From positions 248,001 through 312,000 of the forward strand of contig OY969717.1 in assembly GCA_963702155.1 (NCBI GenBank): 64,000 nucleotides of DNA. Reading direction: 5' to 3'. Positions within the stretch are counted from its first letter, which is position 1. Every line of letters begins with the position of its first letter. Source of the DNA: G963702155 sp963702155. Its GTDB lineage: Bacteria > Pseudomonadota > Alphaproteobacteria > Micavibrionales > Micavibrionaceae. This document shows, in pieces, positions 8,350-16,747 of the stretch. Under the pieces are notes generated by a model, which was not told where the DNA came from, ran no database searches, and worked only from the letters and a program-made list of their open reading frames with translations. Made by a program: the position numbers and the translations under genes.

Positions 8350-8904
8350 TTACATACGGTATTTGCCGTTTTTCATCTTTTTATGCTGTGTATCTTTATT
8401 TTTGCTCGCCTTATAATATTCCATATCTACAAGATCGGCATCAATATAAACAATTTCAGCAGGCGCATCTACACGTAAAATCGCACCATCTTCAGAATAG
8501 AAAGTAAGACCATTTTCAAGCGTGTAGAAATTATCAGGTGCATAATAAGCGTTTCCGTTTGAAGAAACGATTTTTATACCGTTACCTTTAAGCTCAATTG
8601 TCTCGCCATTTACAGTTGTAAAACGTTTGGCTTGTTCTTTATAGCCTAGCAAGCTTGAAAAATCTGTCTCATTTTCATTGCCTGGGCGGTTATATCTTAC
8701 CTTGTAAGCATTACGAGTTTTGTCGTACTCCATCTCTTTGCTTTGATAATCAAGATGTGCGCGCTTGTTCAAAGAAGCGTCAGATTGTTGGTATTGATCC
8801 GTTTTGCGCTCGTCCATGTTACCGGCATTGGCCGCAACGGGCATAGCAAGCACAGATGCAAATGCAAGGAGTGCAATTTTGTTTTTTCCAAATAATGTTT
8901 TCAT
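8350..8904 (-). CDS. Secreted or periplasmic protein, unknown
   Basis: 184 residues with a clear signal peptide (Lys-rich start, hydrophobic core LLAFASVLAMPVAANA, cleavage after ANA). The mature part begins GNMDERKTDQYQQ and has Tyr-rich, beta-prone repeating phrases such as AYKVRYN, NAYYAPDNFYTLENGLTFYS and a basic C-terminus (KKMKNGKYRM). No family recognised. It lies between motA and flbD, a place where alphaproteobacterial clusters normally have no such gene, and ends at its own terminator. Confidence 0.7.
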   Translation of the reverse strand: MKTLFGKNKIALLAFASVLAMPVAANAGNMDERKTDQYQQSDASLNKRAHLDYQSKEMEYDKTRNAYKVRYNRPGNENETDFSSLLGYKEQAKRFTTVNGETIELKGNGIKIVSSNGNAYYAPDNFYTLENGLTFYSEDGAILRVDAPAEIVYIDADLVDMEYYKASKNKDTQHKKMKNGKYRM

Positions 8905-8997
8905 AATTTAAATCCTTCTTTTATATTCCATTCTAATTTTCACCAAATGCGACTTGATGTATTAGGCAAACGTACAAAAAAAATATAAGTTCCAATT

Positions 8998-9846
8998 CTA
9001 ATCAAAATATCGAATTTGTTGGGAAGGGGGCAATTCCGAATTAAGGAGCATTTCCAGTTGCCGCGGATTATCTTGGCGCGCAATGGAGGAAGCCGCTGTA
9101 AGTGTAAGCGTTTTGATAAGCACTTCATCATATGAGTTCTTTTCCAACTTTGCCCCAAGTGGCGCCATTACAACTGTTCCCAAAATTGCGCCATAAAATG
9201 TTGTTAACAATGCAACAGCCATAGCAGGGCCAATCGCCTCTGGATTTTCAAGCTCTGCAAGCATTTGAACCAAACCGACCAAAGTTCCGATCAAACCCAT
9301 CGCGGGCGCAATTTCAGAGGCACGTTTTGTAAAGCTAGCCGTACGTTTATGGCGCTCAACCGTGGCATCAAGCTCATTGGTCAATAGCCGCTCGATCTGT
9401 ACTGGCTGATATCCGTCCACAACCAGCTGCATACTGCTGTACAGAAATTCATCTTTTTTAAGCTCGCTCTCATAATTACTAAGAGCAAGAATACCTTTTT
9501 TTTTCGCAATCACCGCCAGATCAACAAGACTTTTTGCAAGGCTGTTTGGTGATTGCACCTTGCGCATCATTGTTTTTAAAATAACATGAACAGAATTTTT
9601 CAACTCGGTTCCAGAAAATGAAGTCGATGTGGCAAGCATTGTGCCAATAAGAACGATAAGAAGCGACGGTACATTAAAAAAATTCGCGTCACTATTACTG
9701 GTTACGATGGCAAGTATAATAACACCAATAGCGCCAGTTAACCCGATAATCGTGGCAAAATCCGGTTTTCGGACGGGTGTTTCAATACGTACAGTGGGGA
9801 GAGGGCCTGATGTTTCTTCTGCGCCGCTCTGGTTTTGATCACTCAT
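8998..9846 (-). CDS. motA: MotA/PomA-type flagellar stator channel subunit
   Basis: 282 residues. A roughly 30-residue cytoplasmic tail is followed by two membrane spans (about 31-50 and 57-77), a long charged cytoplasmic loop, and a second hydrophobic pair carrying the MotA signature APAMGLIGTLVGLVQM and GPAMAVALLTTFYGAILG. This is the MotA/TolQ/ExbB fold. The gene lies between fliN and the secreted-protein gene, while both MotB-like genes sit about 27 kb away at 36.4-37.9 kb. It is the only MotA homologue in the window. Ion specificity (H+ or Na+) cannot be decided by eye. PomA-like hydrophobic pattern is favoured. Confidence 0.88.
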   Translation of the reverse strand: MSDQNQSGAEETSGPLPTVRIETPVRKPDFATIIGLTGAIGVIILAIVTSNSDANFFNVPSLLIVLIGTMLATSTSFSGTELKNSVHVILKTMMRKVQSPNSLAKSLVDLAVIAKKKGILALSNYESELKKDEFLYSSMQLVVDGYQPVQIERLLTNELDATVERHKRTASFTKRASEIAPAMGLIGTLVGLVQMLAELENPEAIGPAMAVALLTTFYGAILGTVVMAPLGAKLEKNSYDEVLIKTLTLTAASSIARQDNPRQLEMLLNSELPPSQQIRYFD

Positions 9847-9914
9847 AAGTGCATCCTGCTTTTATGGTTGGCCTTTTTTAAAAACACCTTTAAATAATAC
9901 TCAGTCTTATAATT

Positions 9915-10343
9915 TTAAGTGCGGTCGGATTTTACAATTTCCGTCATGGTCACACCAAGCTTATCTTCTACAACAACAACTTCACCCCGTGCAACAAGGC
10001 GGTTGTTCACGTAAATATCAATGGCTTCGCCCACTTTTCGGTCAAGTTCTACGACTGCACCACGACCAAGTTTTAAAAGCTGGCTCACTTGCATGGTAGA
10101 GCGCCCCAGTACGGCAGAAATTTGAACGGGTATATCATATATGGCCGATACCTCACTAGCCATGGCCTCCCCGATTTCATAATCCTGCCCTTCATCTTGT
10201 GCGCTTGGATCATGTCCTTCAATTTCATCCAGTGGCATACCGCTTTTACCGCCGTCTTCACCGTCAGTATCCGCACCATCACCAGCGAGAATATCATCAA
10301 TCGCGTCCTGGCTCATTTCATCGTCTTGATTATCGTCACTCAT
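9915..10343 (-). CDS. fliN: FliN, flagellar motor switch protein
   Basis: 142 residues. An acidic, disordered N-terminal half (residues 1-60, rich in Asp/Glu/Gly) is followed by the SpoA/C-ring domain: IYDIPVQISAVLGRSTMQVS, LLKLGRGAVVELDRKVGEAIDIYVNNRLVARGEVVVVEDKLGVTMTEI. This is a canonical FliN core. Its start overlaps the fliH stop by 8 nt. It forms the base of the C-ring with FliM and FliG. Confidence 0.95.
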   Translation of the reverse strand: MSDDNQDDEMSQDAIDDILAGDGADTDGEDGGKSGMPLDEIEGHDPSAQDEGQDYEIGEAMASEVSAIYDIPVQISAVLGRSTMQVSQLLKLGRGAVVELDRKVGEAIDIYVNNRLVARGEVVVVEDKLGVTMTEIVKSDRT

Positions 10344-11211
10344 CGACTTCTTTATCTCCTTGATCTTCTATTTCTGATGATATCTGATTTTGATCCAAAT
10401 TGGTATCCGTATCAACCAACGTATCAACATCATACGATATATCGCTATTTTTTTTATTACCATTTTCTGACACGGGCGTAGGGTTTTGTTGGATATACTT
10501 ATCCTCAACAAGACCTACAATTTTCGATTTAATGCTCTCTGCTAAGCTATGCAAATTACGCGCCGCCCCGCCATGTTTCCACTGTATGCGGCATTCACCT
10601 GTGGATAGGCTGTCATCACCAACACAATCAAAAACGGCTTCATGACCTTGAATATTAATGGTTTCCAGATAATCGCGCATAGGGTCAAGATAATCCGGAT
10701 GTACACGGACTGATATTTTTTGTGCTCCCGTTTGTGCAGATAAGATATCATCTATACTGGCTTTCAATTCCTCAAAACCATGCCGTTCCAAATAAACCGG
10801 AAATAATTTTTCAAACACAGCCAGCGATAATGCAACCGCCTCATGTTCAAACACCTTTTTACGGTTCACCTCATTCTCATAAAGCCGTGTGCAGTGTTCT
10901 TCGATCTTTTGCAGAAATCCGGCGGCAAATTGCTCGCGAGATTGTTTGGCTTGCTCCGCGCCTTCGGTCTTTCCACTTTTAAAAGATTCTTGCTTGGCCT
11001 GTTTCAATTCTTCTTCTGAAAACATCGGCGGAGGAGGGGGAAGGTCTTCTGCCTCATCTAGTTCTTCTTCGGCCTCTTCTTCATCAAATATATTCAGATC
11101 GAAAAAAAATTTTTCGCCGGATCGAAGGGGTAAGTCGCTACTATTATCATCAGAATCCTTTGAATCATATAACGCCTCATTTTTATCAATGGTGTTATTA
11201 TCCGAAGACAT
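10336..11211 (-). CDS. fliH: FliH-type regulator of the flagellar export ATPase
   Basis: 291 residues from the ATG at 11211, with AGG upstream. A TTG start at 11274 would add 21 residues but has no ribosome binding site. The N-terminal third is very acidic with a Pro-rich PPPPPMFSEEELKQA segment. The middle is Glu/Lys/Gln-rich coiled coil (residues 95-170), and the C-terminal half contains the FliH/YscL-like region (ISVRVHPDYLDP, GDDSLSTGECRIQW). It lies between fliG and fliN as in Caulobacter, where the gene was called flbE. It would hold FliI at the export gate; no fliI gene is in this window. The last about 50 residues are a separate acidic tail. Confidence 0.85.
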   Translation of the reverse strand: MSSDNNTIDKNEALYDSKDSDDNSSDLPLRSGEKFFFDLNIFDEEEAEEELDEAEDLPPPPPMFSEEELKQAKQESFKSGKTEGAEQAKQSREQFAAGFLQKIEEHCTRLYENEVNRKKVFEHEAVALSLAVFEKLFPVYLERHGFEELKASIDDILSAQTGAQKISVRVHPDYLDPMRDYLETINIQGHEAVFDCVGDDSLSTGECRIQWKHGGAARNLHSLAESIKSKIVGLVEDKYIQQNPTPVSENGNKKNSDISYDVDTLVDTDTNLDQNQISSEIEDQGDKEVDE

Positions 11212-11294
11212 AACCAAAACCTGTTTTAAATTTAATTTATAATAATAGCCATGCTCGCTATAACGATCTATCAATATGACACATAACGGGTGTT

Positions 11295-12314
11295 TTAATA
11301 AATCATCTCATCTTCATCACTGCCTGATGCAATAACAATTTCTCCGCGAGCCTCTAAATCTTTTGCAACATTAACAATGTATTGTTGCGCCTCTTCAACT
11401 TCTTTAAGTCTTACAGGACCCATGGCTGCCATATCTTCTTTCATAATCTTCGCAGCACGCTCCGACATGTTAGAAAAGAAAAGATCACGCACTGTATCTG
11501 TAGCACCTTTAAGGGCAGCAGGAAGCTTATCTTTATCCACAGCACGTATAAGTGTCTGCATACCGGAAGGATCAAGACTGGACAGATCCTCAAATGTAAA
11601 CATAAGAGAGCGGATTTTTTCTGCAGATTTAGGTGTGCTTTTCTCAAGCTCTTCCATAAAACGGCCTTCAACTGCACGTTCCATATTGTTAAAGATTTCA
11701 GCAATAATTTCATGTGAATCACGGCGTTGCGTTCTGGCAAGGTTGGTCATGAATTCTGTACGAAGCGTTTTTTCGACTTCTTCTAAAATATCCTTTTGCA
11801 CCGCTTCCATACGCAACATGCGGCTGATAACTTCAAGCGCAAAATTTTCCGGCAACATGGCAAGCACACGCGCCGCATGATCCGATGAAACTTTGGATAA
11901 TACGACAGCAACCGTCTGCGGATATTCTTTTTGTAAAAACGTGGCCAGAATCTCTTCATTAACATTACCAAGCTTTTCCCACATGGTACGGCCAGCCGGG
12001 CCGCGTATTTCTTCCATGATAGATTCGATCTTATCACCACTAAGACCGGCTCTGAGTAGCATACGCTCAGTTGATTCTTGCGTACCAACAAGGGAACCAG
12101 TGGAACTCATCTGTTCTGCAAACTCGACAAACAAACGCTCGACTACATTGGGGCTGACTTTACCCAAATTAGACATCGTCTGCGAAATTTCCATGATTTC
12201 GTCATCATCCATATGCTGGAAAATACGCGCAGTATGCTCTTCACCAAGCGAAAGCAAAAGAATAGATGCCTTTTCTGGCCCTGATAATGTTCTATAATCC
12301 TCACGTACCCGCAT
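11295..12314 (-). CDS. fliG: FliG, flagellar motor switch protein
   Basis: 339 residues, normal length. The N-terminal domain starts after YRTLSGPEKASILLLSLGEEHTARI. The middle domain carries the EHPQT-type motif as KEYPQTVAVVLSK. The C-terminal torque domain has FTFEDLSSLDPSGMQTLIRAVD and charged helix residues (DKDKLPAALKG). FliG connects the MS ring (FliF) with FliM/FliN and interacts with MotA. It is directly downstream of fliF. Confidence 0.97.
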   Translation of the reverse strand: MRVREDYRTLSGPEKASILLLSLGEEHTARIFQHMDDDEIMEISQTMSNLGKVSPNVVERLFVEFAEQMSSTGSLVGTQESTERMLLRAGLSGDKIESIMEEIRGPAGRTMWEKLGNVNEEILATFLQKEYPQTVAVVLSKVSSDHAARVLAMLPENFALEVISRMLRMEAVQKDILEEVEKTLRTEFMTNLARTQRRDSHEIIAEIFNNMERAVEGRFMEELEKSTPKSAEKIRSLMFTFEDLSSLDPSGMQTLIRAVDKDKLPAALKGATDTVRDLFFSNMSERAAKIMKEDMAAMGPVRLKEVEEAQQYIVNVAKDLEARGEIVIASGSDEDEMIY

Positions 12315-12369
12315 TGTTTAACAATATGCTCCCTGAATATTGGTTTTGATAAAAAATAATATAATCATT

Positions 12370-14043
12370 TTATGTATCCTGCGTCATCCAACTGCGTAAG
12401 ACAGAGACTGTTTCATCTGGATAATTTTCAATAATTTCTTCAACTTTCCGGACGGTGGAGGCTTTAACTTTTCCGTCAACGCCCTTAATACTGACAAGGC
12501 TATCATCCGCACTCTCTCCGGCCTCAACATCAAAATCCTCATCAGTTGGACCTGCCAATGCAGGTGTAGCGGGGCGGGCAGCCAATAAATCGGCCTCCAG
12601 GCTTTCATCGATTTCCGGCTCGCCACTTTCAATCAGGCGATTAACCATTGGCTGTAGAACAAGAAGCGCAACCAGAATAATCATGATACCGACAATAAGA
12701 AATTCGGCCACATCAAGCAGACGATCCTTTTCAAACCCGAACATCATGTTTCCATCTTCTATATCTTCGGTCGTTATAATATCCGCAAATTGCAGGTTAA
12801 CAACCTCGATTATATCCCCGCGCTCCTCGTCAAAACCAACTGAGCTTTGTACAAGGCGCCGAATTTGCTCCATTTCTTGTTCTGTACGTGCGACATAAAC
12901 ATCTTCTGTTTCATCTGTGGGCTCCCCATCTTCATCTAAAATAGGCTGATCAACATATTTTCCATCAACAAGAACGGCAACAGAAAGGCGGGTAACTTCT
13001 CCGGCTTCACGAATCGTGTTACGCACGGTTTTACTGATTTCAAAATTGGTCACTTCTTCTAACCGGTTGCTCTCCGCCGTGGGTTGACCATCTGCAAGCA
13101 AATCACCTCCAACACCGGGCAGGTTGTTCTCGACACCGACTTCATCGGCTAAAGGCTCGCGCTCCAATGAGCTTTCTTCTGTCACTTGAGATGAGCGTAC
13201 AACCTGTGTCGCCGGATCAAAAAGCTCTTCATTTGTGCTGATTCTATCAAAATTAAGCTCCGCATTGACCGTCGCCCGCACATTACCAAACCCAACAATG
13301 CGCCCTAATTGATCTTCAAGTTTGTCTGTCAAGCGAGATTCGTATGCGCGTCTCATTTCTTCGGCCTTTAGGCTCATGAGGTCTGTATCTTCATCCCCGC
13401 CTCGCGCTAAAAGATTACCATCACTATCAACAATAGAAACATCAGAGGTCTTTAAATCAGGAACTGCAGACGAAACCAGCGATTGAACAGACGCGATTTC
13501 TTGGCGTTCCAGCGTAGAGCCGGGACGTACCGTTACAAAAACACTGGCGCTCGAAGGGCGGTTTTCACGGCTAAAAAGCTCCCGCTGCGGTAAAACGAGA
13601 TGTACGCGTGCGCTTCGAATACTTTCAAGCGAACTGATCGTACGCGCAAGCTCACCTTCTAAAGCGCGCACTTGGTTAAGGTTTTGAACAAAATTGGTGG
13701 TACCGAAGCCTGATTGCTCGTCGAAAATTTCATATCCCATATTACCGCCATTGGGCAGTCCTTGCGCCGCCAAAATCATGCGCGCACGGCCAACATCATC
13801 TTCGCTAACCGTAACACGGCTACCATCTGGGTTTACTTCAAACCGAATTTCTTCACCTTCTAACGCCGCAGCAATCGCGCTCGCATCATTGGTCGAAAGA
13901 TCTGTATACAAAAGCTGCATCTCCGGCGTGGACATGCGTAACGAGATAAAAACAAAAAACAAAAGCAGCCCAAGCAAGATAGCGCCCATAATACCAAGGC
14001 GTGCGGGGCCAAGCTGTTTCAAAGTTTCGACAAAGCTGTTCAC
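12370..14043 (-). CDS. fliF: FliF, MS-ring protein
   Basis: 557 residues. The first membrane span is at about 17-35 and the second at about 440-462 (EFLIVGIMIILVALLVL). The YscJ-like ring-building region contains ELARTISSLESIRSARVHLVLPQ, typical of FliF. The C-terminus ends in a FliG-binding helix (VRKVEEIIENYPDETVSVLRSWM). It begins the large minus-strand operon fliF-fliG-fliH-fliN. The 463-bp gap upstream, shared with the divergent flaG-like gene, should hold its promoter. Confidence 0.97.
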   Translation of the reverse strand: MNSFVETLKQLGPARLGIMGAILLGLLLFFVFISLRMSTPEMQLLYTDLSTNDASAIAAALEGEEIRFEVNPDGSRVTVSEDDVGRARMILAAQGLPNGGNMGYEIFDEQSGFGTTNFVQNLNQVRALEGELARTISSLESIRSARVHLVLPQRELFSRENRPSSASVFVTVRPGSTLERQEIASVQSLVSSAVPDLKTSDVSIVDSDGNLLARGGDEDTDLMSLKAEEMRRAYESRLTDKLEDQLGRIVGFGNVRATVNAELNFDRISTNEELFDPATQVVRSSQVTEESSLEREPLADEVGVENNLPGVGGDLLADGQPTAESNRLEEVTNFEISKTVRNTIREAGEVTRLSVAVLVDGKYVDQPILDEDGEPTDETEDVYVARTEQEMEQIRRLVQSSVGFDEERGDIIEVVNLQFADIITTEDIEDGNMMFGFEKDRLLDVAEFLIVGIMIILVALLVLQPMVNRLIESGEPEIDESLEADLLAARPATPALAGPTDEDFDVEAGESADDSLVSIKGVDGKVKASTVRKVEEIIENYPDETVSVLRSWMTQDT

Positions 14044-14506
14044 GTAAGAAAGTACCTATAGCTTTTAAAAATGCGTAACACGCGAAGAAAATACCAAAAA
14101 GGATCGGCGGCGTTATTGAGAAATGATGTATTAAATCAACACCAAATACAAAAATAAGCCAGAAAACGCGCAAACGCAATCATTCTTATACATTTCTATT
14201 ATAATATAATAAGCGCATATTTTCTATGGCTTTCAACAGGGGGGGTAATAGGTTAAAAGTGATGTGCGACTTATGGATACTGCCACATGTGGTTATGCCC
14301 CTCAGATTAGTTCCTTAAATGCAAGTATTAACAAATGCTTAAAGCAATTTTTTAATGTATAGCACGATAGTATTATGTTGTGGAGAACAGACTCTTTTAC
14401 TTGACAGCTTGCCCAATATCATAATACAATGATAGTAGGGTAGTATACCTGAATTATATCGCTTAAAGGATTTTAGGTTTTAGTTCAGGGTTTTAGGATT
14501 TTAACT
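14044..14506. promoter_or_regulatory. Divergent regulatory region between fliF and the flaG-like gene
   Basis: 463 bp without a gene. It contains a CtrA-like site, TTAA-N7-TTAA, at 14328-14342. A perfect 10-bp palindrome CCACATGTGG lies at 14283-14292. A sigma-70-like promoter TTGACA (14401-14406) with TACAAT (14425-14430, 18-bp spacer) points toward the flaG-like gene. A weak GG-N10-GC match on the minus strand at 14082-14096 points toward fliF but lacks the CAC of the -24 element and is doubtful. Class II flagellar genes in Caulobacter are CtrA-controlled, so the TTAA-N7-TTAA site is plausible. Confidence 0.5.
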
Positions 14507-14986
14507 ATGATTGAAGCTGTGAATTCAGTATTGGCAAATAGTTCGTTGCTTCGGGGAACAACCGAAGGCAGCGATATTTCCCGCGCTCAGGTGCAGGCCG
14601 CACCCAAGGCGGAAGCGCCTACTGCTGTACGTTCAGGGCCACAAGCACCATATGTTAGTCCTTATATTAGGTTAGATGTTAATTTTGACACGGCCATTCT
14701 ACAGATAAGGGATTCGGATACAGGCGATGTTGTCCGTGAATTCCCTAATGAAACAACACTTCAAGCACGTCAAAGAGCAGAAACTTCAAGAGCCTTATTA
14801 AATGGTAATGATGCACCTCGTCAATCATCTTCATCCGGTTCTGAAGCATTATCTGCGCCTTCTCAATCATCTGCGCCATCACAATCTGTCGACATAGCGC
14901 AGGCTCAGCAAGCATCTGCGGCTTTAAACGCCGCTGCTCAAACGGGTGCGTCAACATCTTCTGGAGAAGTAAGCACTAGCGCATAA
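14507..14986 (+). CDS. FlaG-like flagellar protein
   Basis: 159 residues. The central part (about 50-90) reads SPYIRLDVNFDTAILQIRD followed by DTGDVVREFPNET, the usual FlaG pattern of a beta hairpin ending in a VIRQIP-like motif. The N-terminus (residues 1-45) and the Ser/Ala/Gln-rich C-terminal half (residues 100-159) are low complexity. FlaG proteins influence filament length in other bacteria. It is transcribed divergently from fliF behind a sigma-70-like promoter and ends at a strong terminator. Confidence 0.65.
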   Translation: MIEAVNSVLANSSLLRGTTEGSDISRAQVQAAPKAEAPTAVRSGPQAPYVSPYIRLDVNFDTAILQIRDSDTGDVVREFPNETTLQARQRAETSRALLNGNDAPRQSSSSGSEALSAPSQSSAPSQSVDIAQAQQASAALNAAAQTGASTSSGEVSTSA

Positions 14987-15014
14987 TACCCCCATATATA
15001 CGAGATAAAAACGT

Positions 15015-15046
15015 AAGCATCTTTAGTGTAATAAAGATGCTTTTTA
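15015..15046 (+). terminator. Rho-independent terminator after the flaG-like gene
   Basis: Perfect inverted repeat AAGCATCTTTA (15015-15025) and TAAAGATGCTT (15032-15042) with a 6-nt loop and a T-run, 29 nt after the flaG-like stop. The convergent phosphatase gene ends at 15059, so it may act in both directions. Confidence 0.92.
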
Positions 15047-15058
15047 ATGGACGAGCCT

Positions 15059-15625
15059 TTATAGGCTTAGCGTATATTGTGCGTGAAAGAGTGGTGGCGT
15101 ATCAAGATTTATAAAACTTTTTTTATCCAGATTCTTAAAATATAAATGGCACGCCCGAATCGTACCCCCATGTGAAAAAACAACAAACGCGGGTGGCGGG
15201 TTAAAAGGAATGTTTCTGAAGCCCTCAAAGGCCCGCGCAACCCGCTCTATAAATTGGGGTATACGCTCTCCATCAGGTGGATTTGGCGCATAAATTTTAC
15301 CATCTATAAATTGTAAATGCTGTTGTATGGCTTCATGTCGTTGCCCGATAAGCGCACCAAAATTTTGCTCTCTAAACCCTTCATGTTTAAGAAGTAAATG
15401 ATTGGGGCATCCTTGCATACGCATAACACCGCGCGCAGTCTCATACGTTCGGGGAACACCTGAATATAGCCACAATGATTGTGCCGGACTAGGCAGGATA
15501 TATGCCATCTTTTGCAGCTGCGGTGCAACGCTCTGCATATCTATGTCTGCATCATCCCCATAAATAAAACCATCACGTTTAATTACAGGGGCATGCCTTA
15601 TGATATGAAATTCTACAGAAACCAT
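15059..15625 (-). CDS. Histidine phosphatase (phosphoglycerate mutase superfamily) protein
   Basis: 188 residues from the ATG at 15625; an upstream TTG at 15664 would add 13 hydrophobic residues. The catalytic histidine motif near the N-terminus reads FHIIRHAPV, with RHA instead of the usual RHG. The second catalytic histidine is in VVFSHGGTIRA near residue 155. An acidic residue lies in the middle (EGFREQNFGALIGQ), as in the phosphoglycerate mutase-like and alpha-ribazole phosphatase families. Substrate unknown. It follows flaF closely (57 nt), so it may be cotranscribed with flbT-flaF, although such enzymes are not normally part of flagellar clusters. Confidence 0.8.
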   Translation of the reverse strand: MVSVEFHIIRHAPVIKRDGFIYGDDADIDMQSVAPQLQKMAYILPSPAQSLWLYSGVPRTYETARGVMRMQGCPNHLLLKHEGFREQNFGALIGQRHEAIQQHLQFIDGKIYAPNPPDGERIPQFIERVARAFEGFRNIPFNPPPAFVVFSHGGTIRACHLYFKNLDKKSFINLDTPPLFHAQYTLSL

Positions 15626-15681
15626 AATAATAAATACAAAAATGCTAGCCGCATTAAGGCGCAAATCTTTTCACAGGAGTT

Positions 15682-16110
15682 TTATTCTTTTGCAGTGTCT
15701 GGTGAGGGGCTACTCATTAATCCGGCGGCAATTTCACGATTAATATTCACTAGAACATCAAGCTTTTCCGGCTCTGGCACTGACATCACATCAATTTCAC
15801 GTTTAAAGATAAAATTAGCAAGATTGATAATATTACTACGCAAATCACCCGGACGATCGCCTTCTTTATTCTCAATCGCCGTATCATAAAACATCATCCA
15901 GATTTGGCGGTTATATTTAAGCGTGGCTTCTAAAATATCGGGGGTAACCTCATCCCAATTACCTTGCAAATCAGTAAGCATTTTCGCAGATTTAAGCAAA
16001 ACCCGTGCTTCCAATTCCCGCTGATTGGGTGTGTGTGCCTGCGCGTTTTTATCATACGCACCGGCAGCCGAGGCGTAGGGGTTATTAGGCTTGTTTCCTG
16101 GCATGCTCAA
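15682..16110 (-). CDS. flaF: FlaF, flagellin synthesis regulator
   Basis: 142 residues. The body NQRELEARVLLKSAKMLTDL, then WDEVTPDILEATLKYNRQIWMMFYDTAIE, RPGDLRSNIINLANFIFKREIDVM is the typical FlaF domain. In Caulobacter, FlaF promotes flagellin translation or secretion while FlbT represses it. Its start overlaps the flbT stop by 26 nt, so the two are coupled. The N-terminal 20 residues are a variable Asn/Pro/Ala-rich tail. Confidence 0.93.
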   Translation of the reverse strand: MSMPGNKPNNPYASAAGAYDKNAQAHTPNQRELEARVLLKSAKMLTDLQGNWDEVTPDILEATLKYNRQIWMMFYDTAIENKEGDRPGDLRSNIINLANFIFKREIDVMSVPEPEKLDVLVNINREIAAGLMSSPSPDTAKE

Positions 16111-16480
16111 TCAGCTCCTCTTCATGTTTGATAAGCTCTTTTGCAAGTTTGAGCGCCTTGTAATAGGAACCGGCCATAATTTGTTCGTTAATCTGCATAA
16201 AGAAAATGGATGAGGTGGGGGAGGCTTTCTGAATATCTTTTATCAAATCAAAATATCTGGGATGATAAACCGACGGGTCATGCGCCAGATACATACATTG
16301 AATCAGGAAATAGATTTTAGTGCAAGGGCTATTCGCATCCTCCTCTTGCAAAACATCTTTTTCACGTAAAATCGGGGAATCTCCGGCAATGTGCAAACGC
16401 GTACGCTGCGTGTCATTGGTGATAACGGCATCACCAATTAAAATTTTCTCACCAGGTTTGAGGTCAATAACAAGCGCCAT
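16085..16480 (-). CDS. flbT: FlbT, flagellin mRNA repressor
   Basis: 131 residues, the usual length. It begins MALVIDLKPGEKILIGDAVI with TRLHIAGDSPILREKD, the standard FlbT N-terminus, and contains YLAHDPSVYHPRYFDLIKDIQKASPTS. FlbT binds the 5' untranslated region of flagellin mRNA and controls its stability in Caulobacter. The leader contains a perfect GCGGC-TTCT-GCCGC hairpin at 16514-16527, 34 nt or more upstream of the start, whose role is unknown. It sits immediately downstream of the flagellin genes. Confidence 0.95.
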   Translation of the reverse strand: MALVIDLKPGEKILIGDAVITNDTQRTRLHIAGDSPILREKDVLQEEDANSPCTKIYFLIQCMYLAHDPSVYHPRYFDLIKDIQKASPTSSIFFMQINEQIMAGSYYKALKLAKELIKHEEELIEHARKQA

Positions 16481-16667
16481 GGATTTCTTCCTTTCGTGGG
16501 CTAGGGATATGAAGCGGCTTCTGCCGCGAATATAAATATATTATACCACGCCAAGGCTTAAGAAAAAATGAAAAAATGTAGCTTATATGAAAGGGCTGTT
16601 CTTATTTTATTGGATGTAAAGCGTACGGAAAACAACGCGTAGCGGCTAAAAACTAAAACGGTAAAAT

Positions 16668-16695
16668 AAAAACCGGGGCGTTCTGCCCCGGCTTT
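16668..16695 (-). terminator. Terminator downstream of flagellin 1
   Basis: Inverted repeat CCGGGGC (16673-16679) and GCCCCGG (16685-16691) with a 5-nt loop, followed on the minus strand by TTTTTATTTT. It lies 57 nt after the flagellin stop. Confidence 0.93.
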
Positions 16696-16747
16696 TGTTT
16701 GATCAGAAAAAAGTGTATCTGAAAAATAAGTATTGTTATCCGTTTGA

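Noticed and set aside
14082..14096. Possible sigma-54 promoter before fliF
   Set aside because: TGGTAT instead of TGGCAC; only the spacing fits. Early fliF genes are usually not sigma-54 dependent.
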